This document shows, in pieces, positions 6,125 to 10,903 of a stretch of DNA of 10,903 bases. The stretch lies in the NCBI GenBank assembly GCA_023229485.1, contig JALNZJ010000011.1:1-10903 (forward strand). Reading direction: 5' to 3'. Positions within the stretch are counted from its first letter, which is position 1. Every line of letters starts with the position of its first letter. The notes below the pieces were generated by a model. The model had not been told where the DNA came from. It saw only the letters and a program-made list of their open reading frames with translations, and made no database searches. A program made the translations under genes and the position numbers. Source of the stretch: a bacterium (GTDB taxonomy: Bacteria; Patescibacteriota; Minisyncoccia; Minisyncoccales; Minisyncoccaceae).

Positions 6125-7052
6125 TAAAAATTATTGTTTTCTCTCGTTTTTTTGATTTAAGTATAGATTGTATGGAAAAAACTAATAAATTTAAACGCTC
6201 AACAATCATTCTTTTTATAATAAATAAAAAGGAAATTATCATTAATAGCTGTAAGATAAGAACACTATAAGAAATAACACCCATAATTAATTTTTCTGAC
6301 TTATATATCGTCCTCTCCATTGGTATTTTTGAATAGAAAGATCTTTTACCTAACACATCATCATAAAAAGAATAAATATTAAGCATATTAGCATCTACCT
6401 TATCAACAAACAAAACACTTTCCGAGTCCTCTACTTTTTTATCAACGTCAATAATTTTTTTTAAAATAAACTCTTTTCCATCATATGTAGTAACTTTTTC
6501 GTCAAAAAATCTTAGCATAACAATATGTCCAATTGGAAAAAAATCATCCCCTTTAGATACAGGTCTAATTGAAATTGCAGCAATTTTATCGCCCTGCCAA
6601 GATATTAATCCTGTGCAATTTTTCAAAACAGCCGAACCGCATAATCCACCTAAAAAATCATTAGAAATTCCTGACTGAACAAGCCCATTATTGATTTCAA
6701 TATTATAAAGCAATTCCCCATTATTATTAATCAAGGCCAAATAATCAATTTTGGAATCTTTCAGATACTGAAAATCAAAATCATTAGAAACAAAAATATC
6801 TTGATCGTCTGTGCTTTTACTAAAAAATTTATACAAATCCTCACGCTTAGACCATTCAAGATTTATTGAATCCAATCTTGATACCTCCTGGATAATAAAA
6901 TATCTCATCTTACCAGACTCCTCAACAACAGAATTCTGCTCTAAGGAATCAAAAGTTTTTGACACAAAGTCAGGAATAAACAAATAAAAACAAGCACTAA
7001 AAAATAGCAATAAAAATAATGAAATATAAAATATTTTTCGATCTATCTTCAT
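6069..7052 (-). CDS. CHASE4-type membrane sensor, C-terminally interrupted in HAMP
   Basis: A 327-residue membrane receptor. Membrane helix 1 is at about 7-27. An extracytoplasmic domain at about 30-255 matches the CHASE4 pattern: SLEQNSVVEESGKMR, INLEWSKREDLYKFF, FVSNDFDFQYLKDSKIDYLA, NNNGELLY, and later AAISIRPVSKGDDFFPIGHI with RFFDEK. Membrane helix 2 is at about 257-279, followed by the first HAMP helix (KRMIVERLNLLVFSIQSI). The last about 20 residues (GNFFIVKRNKQYFYQSK) do not resemble HAMP, whereas the overlapping frame gives the expected second helix. A frameshift in the 63 bp between 6131 and 6069 is therefore likely. CHASE4 domains sense unknown small ligands. The start lies 12 bp after the major pilin stop, so the two are probably cotranscribed. 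No Shine-Dalgarno is seen. Confidence 0.85.
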   Translation of the reverse strand: MKIDRKIFYISLFLLLFFSACFYLFIPDFVSKTFDSLEQNSVVEESGKMRYFIIQEVSRLDSINLEWSKREDLYKFFSKSTDDQDIFVSNDFDFQYLKDSKIDYLALINNNGELLYNIEINNGLVQSGISNDFLGGLCGSAVLKNCTGLISWQGDKIAAISIRPVSKGDDFFPIGHIVMLRFFDEKVTTYDGKEFILKKIIDVDKKVEDSESVLFVDKVDANMLNIYSFYDDVLGKRSFYSKIPMERTIYKSEKLIMGVISYSVLILQLLMIISFLFIIKRMIVERLNLLVFSIQSILKSKKREKTIIFNGNFFIVKRNKQYFYQSK

Positions 7053-7064
7053 AAAATTAAATGC

Positions 7065-7493
7065 TTATCTAGTGGCATTAATTAAAACACCCTCAGCAAG
7101 CGGAGCCCCAACGATTATTCGGTTATTAATATTTTTCATTACAGTATAACCCGAGCTAGAACCCAAAGGACTACTTGGATCAATCGGAATATCAGTAAGA
7201 TATTCCTGTCCAAGCGTCAACACTGCAAGATCAGCACAGTTATCAACAAACCCAGATCGACAAATAGGCGTAGCGGTAGTAGTAATAGATGTTGGAATCG
7301 TTCCTTTTTTATCAATTGCATATTGATAAACCGCATTTAAAATCGTATTTACATCAATTCTTCTTTGTGCATTCCTAGCATCAGCTAATTGCTTATTTGG
7401 ATTAATAGCTAAAATAACAATTCCTGATAAAATCGTTACGGCAGCAACAGCAAGTAATACTTCCAGTAAGGTAAATCCTATTTTATGTTTCAT
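7065..7493 (-). CDS. Type IV major prepilin-like protein
   Basis: A 142-residue class III signal prepilin. The short basic leader MKHKIG is cut by prepilin peptidase before Phe7, giving mature FTLLEVLLAVAAVTIL with the conserved Glu at +5. The hydrophobic helix spans about 7-30 and is followed by INPNKQLADARNAQRR and a globular domain. Cys78 and Cys86 may close a small disulfide loop (CRSGFVDNC), which would need an oxidising exterior. The ending PLAEGVLINATR is of the compact CPR type. It has its own extended -10 promoter and a roughly 40-base leader without Shine-Dalgarno, unlike the minor pilins upstream; separate expression fits a major subunit. It could instead be a GspG-like pseudopilin, but no secretin or other type II secretion gene is visible. 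Membrane sensor genes follow without a terminator. Confidence 0.92.
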   Translation of the reverse strand: MKHKIGFTLLEVLLAVAAVTILSGIVILAINPNKQLADARNAQRRIDVNTILNAVYQYAIDKKGTIPTSITTTATPICRSGFVDNCADLAVLTLGQEYLTDIPIDPSSPLGSSSGYTVMKNINNRIIVGAPLAEGVLINATR

Positions 7494-7543
7494 AAAAATT
7501 ATTTAAAATTTTATTTCTCAAGATAAGAATTAATATTTTGTAT

Positions 7544-7552
7544 ATTATATCA
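7544..7552 (-). promoter_or_regulatory. Extended -10 promoter of the major pilin gene
   Basis: The minus strand reads TGATATAAT (7552-7544), a TGn element directly followed by a perfect TATAAT hexamer. Only a poor -35 is present: TTGATA at 7569-7564, with a short 14-bp spacer, which extended -10 promoters tolerate. Transcription would start near 7537, in the 72-bp gap between the last minor pilin and the major pilin. This is the only gap of that size in the pilus region. Confidence 0.7.
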
Positions 7553-7565
7553 TCTTTAATAAATA

Positions 7566-7988
7566 TCAAAAACCCTCTTTCCAAAATAATATCTGAAATT
7601 TAGAATCAATGCTTTGAGTAACTATAGTAACTCTTCGTGTGTATTCATTTATTCCTGCTAAAGACTTTATAGTTATAATACCCTTATTATTAGAAATATT
7701 ATATGAACAATTACCTTCGGGAAAATTTAAATTATAAGATCCGACAATAGAAGGATTATTTTTTATTGCAAATAACGCATCCTCGCAACAAGCATTTACA
7801 ATCGCCTTCGCCTTTTCCATCTGCTCAAACGAATAAACATTTTTTAAAAAAAGATTACCCTGCAAAAGAAGAGAAATGGCAACGATTAGTCCAATTGCAT
7901 TAATAATCAATACCATCATTAATGCAATAAATCCTTTATTTTTTTTGTCTTGTCGAAGCTGTAACATAAAATATTTTTGAGTAATCAT
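7566..7988 (-). CDS. PilX/GspK-like minor pseudopilin
   Basis: A 140-residue minor pilin. The leader (about 19 residues from ATG 7988) ends in KNKKG-type sequence (DKKNKG), followed by FIALMMVLIINAIGLIVAIS, a prepilin helix without Glu at +5. Lack of that glutamate is known for GspK-type tip subunits. Other features are ANACCEDAL (Cys67, Cys68; AC-E-AL is usual in this CPR family) and GNCSYNI with Cys94. The start 7988 is supported by AGGAGG at 8005-8000, 11 bases upstream; ATG 7967 is an alternative with a 12-residue leader. It overlaps the preceding pseudopilin gene by 53 bases (32 with the later start), which suggests coupled translation. It is the last gene of the minor pilin set, followed by the gap that carries the pilin promoter. 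Confidence 0.85.
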   Translation of the reverse strand: MITQKYFMLQLRQDKKNKGFIALMMVLIINAIGLIVAISLLLQGNLFLKNVYSFEQMEKAKAIVNACCEDALFAIKNNPSIVGSYNLNFPEGNCSYNISNNKGIITIKSLAGINEYTRRVTIVTQSIDSKFQILFWKEGF

Positions 7989-8433
7989 ATTCTGATCTTC
8001 CTCCTACGTTATTATAAAAAACTTTCAATGAAAGTCTAATACTATCATATTCGCCTGAAATGGAATTATTTTTAAAAAACATCGGAGTTACAGAAATCAT
8101 AGAATTATTTAATTTATTCGCTTCCTGCAATCCTTCTTGCAAATAAATATTTCCATCAATAAAAGTAAACTCGACAGGATTTCTCATTGGATCATCAACC
8201 CTCAAAACCAAGCTATTATCAGTAAAAGAATCAATAGCTATTGAATTTCTTATTTCTTGAGATAATATTTCAATATATTTTAAGCCCTGATATTCAACTT
8301 CTGAAACTGTTCTATTTTTCAATTCCGCTTGATTAATTATATTTAACACCAAAAAACTAGCAAAAGCCAAGGTGGCCATAATAGCTATATAAAAAACAAT
8401 TTCTATTAAAGTGAATCCCCAACTCTTTTCCAT
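7936..8433 (-). CDS. PilW/GspJ-like minor pseudopilin
   Basis: A 165-residue prepilin, the longest of the four minor ones, as is usual for W/J subunits. The leader MEKSWG precedes FTLIEIVFYIAIMATLAFAS, with Phe +1 and Glu +5. The helix is followed by YQGLKYIEILSQEIRNSIAI, in which the I/L-xQEIRNS pattern is typical of this group, then a beta-rich domain (SLVLRVDD, VEFTFIDGNIYLQ, IRLSLKVFYNN). GGAGAG at 8448-8443 gives a Shine-Dalgarno 9 bases before ATG 8433, inside the last codons of the upstream gene. The gap to that gene is 4 bp. In type IV pili and type II secretion such subunits join the H, I and K types in the initiating tip complex. Assignment to the J/W class is from length, order and sequence style. 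Confidence 0.87.
   Translation of the reverse strand: MEKSWGFTLIEIVFYIAIMATLAFASFLVLNIINQAELKNRTVSEVEYQGLKYIEILSQEIRNSIAIDSFTDNSLVLRVDDPMRNPVEFTFIDGNIYLQEGLQEANKLNNSMISVTPMFFKNNSISGEYDSIRLSLKVFYNNVGGRSEYDYSKIFYVTASTRQKK
8000..8005 (-). promoter_or_regulatory. Shine-Dalgarno AGGAGG inside the PilW-like gene
   Basis: Full-strength AGGAGG (8005-8000) lies within the upstream gene's Gly-Gly-Arg codons, 11 bases before ATG 7988. It supports the earlier of two possible starts of the PilX-like gene, although the spacing is a little long. Confidence 0.6.
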
Positions 8434-8437
8434 AATG

Positions 8438-8860
8438 TTATTCTCTCCAATTAGTTAAATACGAAGTCAATGACACAGATTTCTGGTGACCATAATTATC
8501 CCAACTAACAGATGAAAAAATTTGTTTCTTATTGGGTTCAATTGATGAGATTACAAGACTTCTAGTAAAGATTCCTACTTTATCGGGACCTGCATCAAAT
8601 GACCATCTTCCTTCATTGTCACTCAATCCGTATGAACCATCAATAAGTAAGGCGAAATCTCCATCTCGAATATTACGAGCAGCTTCGATTCCCTCTTCGG
8701 CAAGCAAGATTGCTACTTGCCTATTGCTTGCGTTTTCATAGCCCTGTCTATTAAAAATAATTATTCCAATAAGAGCAATAAAAAACATTGCTAAAATAGA
8801 GATAGCAAGTAGAGCCTCTACAACAATAAATCCCTGATTTAAATTTTTTTGCCTACTCAT
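8438..8860 (-). CDS. PilV/GspI-like minor pseudopilin
   Basis: A 140-residue prepilin. The leader MSRQKNLNQG is cleaved before Phe11; mature FIVVEALLAISILAMFFIAL has Glu at +5, and the V-V-E-A-L-L-A-I pattern is characteristic of the V/I type. After the helix come RQVAILLAEEGIEAARNIRD, in which A-x-x-L-A-E-E-G-I-E-A-A-R-N-I-R-D is a recognisable signature of this family in CPR pilus loci, and a small beta domain ending SLTSYLTNWRE. It starts 1 base after the stop of the H-like gene and has no Shine-Dalgarno, so translation probably depends on coupling. It ends 4 bp before the PilW-like gene. Role: minor subunit of the pilus tip or priming complex in the inner membrane. A plus-strand frame across 8532-8741 is only its shadow. 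Confidence 0.88.
   Translation of the reverse strand: MSRQKNLNQGFIVVEALLAISILAMFFIALIGIIIFNRQGYENASNRQVAILLAEEGIEAARNIRDGDFALLIDGSYGLSDNEGRWSFDAGPDKVGIFTRSLVISSIEPNKKQIFSSVSWDNYGHQKSVSLTSYLTNWRE
8443..8448 (-). promoter_or_regulatory. Shine-Dalgarno GGAGAG of the PilW-like gene
   Basis: GGAGAG (8448-8443) overlaps the Trp-Arg codons at the end of the PilV-like gene and lies 9 bases ahead of ATG 8433. It supports that start and the leader MEKSWG. Confidence 0.55.
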
Positions 8861-8861
8861 T

Positions 8862-9287
8862 TTAATATGTTATTGTTCCCTTTTTATTTATTACGAATTC
8901 TTTTTTAATTCCATCCTGATTTTTTAATACTACTACTCCTGTCTTGTTAGGTATTCCACTAAAAGGACTAAAGAAAATATCATTCAATCCTAAAAAAATA
9001 TAGTTATCATTCACATCAATCTCTTCATCAAAAAAAATTTCCCGATTTTCGAAAGAATCTCCTTTAAAAATAATTATCTTTCCGGATTGAAAATGAACAC
9101 CCCAACCAGAGTCATTTTTTTGAGTCATTGCAAATATTTCTGCAGTTCTAATTGAATCAACTACCATCCCAGAATCTATCTGCAAACTACTTTTATTATA
9201 TTGCGAATAAAAAGGAATAGTTATTCCTGCTAAGATAACTATCATCGCCATAGTTAATAATATCTCAATCATTGTAAAACCTTTCAT
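8862..9287 (-). CDS. GspH/FimT-like minor pseudopilin
   Basis: A 141-residue prepilin when started at ATG 9287. I prefer this over ATG 9314 because GGAGGG (9300-9295) lies 7 bases upstream of 9287 and the resulting leader MKG, cut before FTMIEILLTMAMIVILAG, is the usual short type with Glu at +5. The longer form would put nine extra residues, still encoded in pilC, in front of the leader. The body has SGMVVDSIRTAEIFAMTQ, where the helix exits, and a beta-rich domain (WGVHFQSGKIIIFKG, IFFSPFSGIPNKTGVVVL) with the F-x-P-x-x-G-x-P-x-x-x-G segment seen in GspH-like subunits. It starts 1 base after the pilC stop and is the first of four consecutive minor pilins, in the same order as GspHIJK and FimT-PilVWX. 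Confidence 0.88.
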   Translation of the reverse strand: MKGFTMIEILLTMAMIVILAGITIPFYSQYNKSSLQIDSGMVVDSIRTAEIFAMTQKNDSGWGVHFQSGKIIIFKGDSFENREIFFDEEIDVNDNYIFLGLNDIFFSPFSGIPNKTGVVVLKNQDGIKKEFVINKKGTITY

Positions 9288-9288
9288 A

Positions 9289-10401
9289 TTAAATCCCTCC
9301 ATTAAAATTACCAATTAAGCCATAAATCGGTAAGAGAATAGCCAAAGATATCAACAAAACTCCTACCCAAATAATAACTAACAAAACTGGCTCCAAAAGA
9401 ACAGCCAAATTTTTTGCCGTATTGTCAATTTTTTCCTCATATATTTCGCCGATATTCAACATCGTCTCGGGAAGGTTACCAGAATTTTCAGAAACAGAAA
9501 TCATCTGCTGGATTGACCGTGGCATTAAATTATCTATTTGCTTAGATCGGAATGAATAAGAAAAAGATTTACCTTCTTTGATATCTTCCCTTAATCCTAT
9601 ATAAAAATTACGATAACTATAAAAATCGGTGGCACTTATTAAAGAATCTAAACATTCAATAATCGGTAATCCAGATTTGAGTAATGTTCCCATGTTGTAT
9701 CCAAATCGTGCCAATTCGTTCTCCTGGATAATCCTTTTACCACCTAAAAAATTAAAAGACAAATACTGCCCAATAAACTTAGTTTTTTCTTTCACAAATA
9801 AAAAATAAAACAAAAATATCGAAAAAAATATAACCAAAGGAAAAACAATTATTCCATAAGCTTCTAAAAAGGCAGTAAAAGACATTAAGGCCTTGGTGAT
9901 GGAAGGCAACTCAACATTCATACTTTCAAAAACCTTTGAAAGTTTTGGCAACAAAAAAAAAGAAATCCCTCCAACAATAAAAATAGAAACTATTAAGATT
10001 ATGAAAGGATAAATTATGGCCGAAGTAATCTTTGATTTAAAAGATTCTTCTTTCTTTTGCTGCTCAACAAGTACTTTTAAATTATCGACTAAATTACCAG
10101 ATTTTTCACCAACTCGAATCAAAGAAAAAACCTGGGATGAAAAAAGATTTGAATCTCCAACAACCTCAGAAAAAGAACGCCCGCCTTCAAGGCCTTCAAG
10201 CATTTTTTTAATCACTTTTTTCATTCTAGAAGATCTCACCTCAGTACTAATAAGAAGTAATGATTTATTTATAGGCACTCCAGCCCCAATAAGCATAGCT
10301 AAATTCTCAAGAAAATATTTTTTATCTTCTCTTAAAGTAAAAAAAGAAAAACTCGAACTATCTTTCGTTTTATTTTGTATAAAATTCTCTTGGCTGTTCA
10401 T
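9289..10401 (-). CDS. pilC: Type IV pilus inner-membrane platform protein PilC/GspF
   Basis: A 370-residue polytopic membrane protein that couples the PilB motor to pilin assembly. I chose ATG 10401 (MNSQENFIQN), 4 bp after the pilB stop; the longer frame needs a TTG at 10428 inside pilB. Two T2SSF repeats are seen. The first (about 27-150) has LAMLIGAGVPINKSL, IRVGEKSGNL and helix YPFIILIVSIFIVGGISFFL, then LLPKLSKVFESMNVELP. The second (about 229-352) has LARFGYNMGTLLKSGLPIIE, ISVSENSGNLPETM and LLEPVLLVIIWVGVLLISLAI. A middle helix lies at about 184-203, and the ending LLPIYGLIGNFNGGI is typical. The roughly 50-70-residue N-terminal extension of proteobacterial PilC is missing, as in many compact systems. 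Its last codons carry the Shine-Dalgarno of the next gene. Confidence 0.95.
   Translation of the reverse strand: MNSQENFIQNKTKDSSSFSFFTLREDKKYFLENLAMLIGAGVPINKSLLLISTEVRSSRMKKVIKKMLEGLEGGRSFSEVVGDSNLFSSQVFSLIRVGEKSGNLVDNLKVLVEQQKKEESFKSKITSAIIYPFIILIVSIFIVGGISFFLLPKLSKVFESMNVELPSITKALMSFTAFLEAYGIIVFPLVIFFSIFLFYFLFVKEKTKFIGQYLSFNFLGGKRIIQENELARFGYNMGTLLKSGLPIIECLDSLISATDFYSYRNFYIGLREDIKEGKSFSYSFRSKQIDNLMPRSIQQMISVSENSGNLPETMLNIGEIYEEKIDNTAKNLAVLLEPVLLVIIWVGVLLISLAILLPIYGLIGNFNGGI
9295..9300 (-). promoter_or_regulatory. Shine-Dalgarno GGAGGG that fixes the GspH-like start
   Basis: GGAGGG (9300-9295) overlaps the final Gly codons of pilC and lies 7 bases before ATG 9287. It is the clearest ribosome binding site in the window and argues against the upstream ATG at 9314. 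Confidence 0.8.
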
Positions 10402-10405
10402 AAAA

Positions 10406-10903
10406 TTACAAATCAAGCGGCTTAGCAATTCTTAATAATTCCTCGATTGATATTATGCCATTTCTAACTTTTTCAAGCCCGTCTTCAAACATTGGCCTAC
10501 TTCCCTCACTATAAGCTAACTTCCAAATTTCATTAGAAGAAGGATTTTTTAAAATCAATTCTTTCATTCTTGGTGTAATTTTGATTATTTCAAAAATAGC
10601 AGTACTCCCATAAAGACCAGTACCATTACAAGATGAACATCCCTTACCAAGATAAAGAGTTTCTTTACTCTTAAAGAAATTTTTTGCTACTGGGAATAAT
10701 GATTTCAATTCAGATAAAGAATAGTCACGACTATATCGACATTTTTCACATATTTTCCTAGCCAATCTTTGGGAAACAATAATTTCTAAAGTTGAAGACA
10801 GAAGAAATGGCTCAATTCCAATATCAAGTAATCTTGGTAATGCAGTGGCCGCATCATTAGCATGAAAAGTAGAAAGAAGTAAATGTCCAGTCAGGGCAGA
10901 ATT
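10406..10903 (-). CDS. pilB: Type IV pilus assembly ATPase PilB/GspE, C-terminal part
   Basis: The last 165 codons of the hexameric assembly ATPase that drives pilin polymerisation at the cytoplasmic membrane; the N-terminal domain and Walker A lie outside the window. The visible part reads NSALTGHLLLSTFHANDAA, the His box (usually STLHTND; here STFHAND, a known variant), then LPRLLDIGIEPFLLSSTLE and the IVSQRLARKICEKC segment. Zinc-type cysteines are present as CxxC pairs (visible residues 52/55 and 89/92, IC-E-K-C and CSSCNGTGLYG), then GSTAIFEIIKIT, and SRPMFEDGLEKVRNGIISIEELLRIAK at the end, all in family order. There is no internal start to consider: the frame is open to the window edge and continues upstream. 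pilC follows after 4 bp. A PilT retraction ATPase is unlikely because the zinc cysteine pairs are a PilB/GspE feature. Confidence 0.96.
   Translation of the reverse strand, partial: NSALTGHLLLSTFHANDAATALPRLLDIGIEPFLLSSTLEIIVSQRLARKICEKCRYSRDYSLSELKSLFPVAKNFFKSKETLYLGKGCSSCNGTGLYGSTAIFEIIKITPRMKELILKNPSSNEIWKLAYSEGSRPMFEDGLEKVRNGIISIEELLRIAKPLDL

Noticed and set aside
6147..6153. Programmed -1 frameshift at the A7 run in the CHASE4 gene
   Set aside because: The run forms A-AAA-AAA in frame, but a -1 shift there meets a stop within a few codons, and the PAS frame needs +1.
8532..8741. Plus-strand open frame
   Set aside because: Lies wholly antisense to the PilV-like gene, which has a clear prepilin signature.
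9288..9314. ATG 9314 as the GspH-like start
   Set aside because: GGAGGG at 9300-9295 is perfectly placed for ATG 9287, and the longer leader would lie inside pilC.
10402..10428. TTG 10428 as the pilC start
   Set aside because: It would overlap pilB by 23 bases with a rare start codon; ATG 10401 follows the pilB stop directly.
10016..10435. Plus-strand 139-codon open frame
   Set aside because: Antisense to pilC and the pilB end, both strongly supported; no recognisable protein features of its own.
1..10903. CRISPR array, tRNA/rRNA genes, insertion sequence or prophage
   Set aside because: No spaced direct repeats, tRNA cloverleaf, transposase or terminal inverted repeats were seen by reading; the only tandem repeat is the coding Asp tract.

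Overview
The window looks like a piece of a Candidate Phyla Radiation (Patescibacteria) genome. It is strongly AT-rich and gene-dense, with short spacers and start codons that often lack a Shine-Dalgarno sequence. It carries compact type IV pilus genes with CPR-style prepilins (for example a major pilin with an INPNKQLADARNAQRR segment after its hydrophobic helix) and an L7/L12 with a CPR-like N-terminus. One gene ends in TGA and no gene appears to need TGA as a sense codon, which argues weakly against the Gracilibacteria/Absconditabacteria code. The lineage assignment is inference from protein style; no rRNA is present.

Layout from the left. Positions 1-200 hold the first 66 codons of a minus-strand membrane protein of unknown function that leaves the window. 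After an AT-rich divergent spacer, a perfect-consensus promoter (TTGACA, 16 bp, TATAAT) precedes a small protein whose tail is almost pure aspartate and is built from a 21-bp tandem repeat. A hairpin and then a membrane-anchored thioredoxin-fold protein with a CPHC active site follow on the plus strand. A bidirectional terminator (1511-1535) separates these from everything to the right, all of which lies on the minus strand.

Read in the direction of transcription (right to left), the minus-strand block starts with the 3' part of pilB (extension ATPase), then pilC (inner-membrane platform) and four minor pseudopilins in H, V/I, W/J, X/K order. Next comes a major prepilin with its own extended -10 promoter. 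Twelve bases after the pilin begins a sensory group: a CHASE4 membrane sensor, a PAS/coiled-coil protein and a large soluble GAF-PAS-PAS-PAS histidine kinase, all overlapping. The CHASE4/PAS junction falls inside a HAMP domain and looks like a frameshift that split one ancestral receptor. A DJ-1/PfpI-family protein sits 2 bp after the kinase. The promoter of the last unit, rplJ-rplL, is embedded in the 3' end of the DJ-1 gene. It is followed by a recognisable L10 leader and a hairpin plus U-tract that may act as an attenuator.

Functionally, the right half builds a type IV pilus-like machine (ATPase, platform, minor and major pilins). The centre encodes a membrane-to-cytosol signalling chain that is probably cotranscribed with the major pilin, and the left half holds the ribosomal stalk operon with autogenous control. 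No response regulator is visible. The most interesting points are the split receptor, its linkage to the pilin, and the repeat-built poly-aspartate protein.
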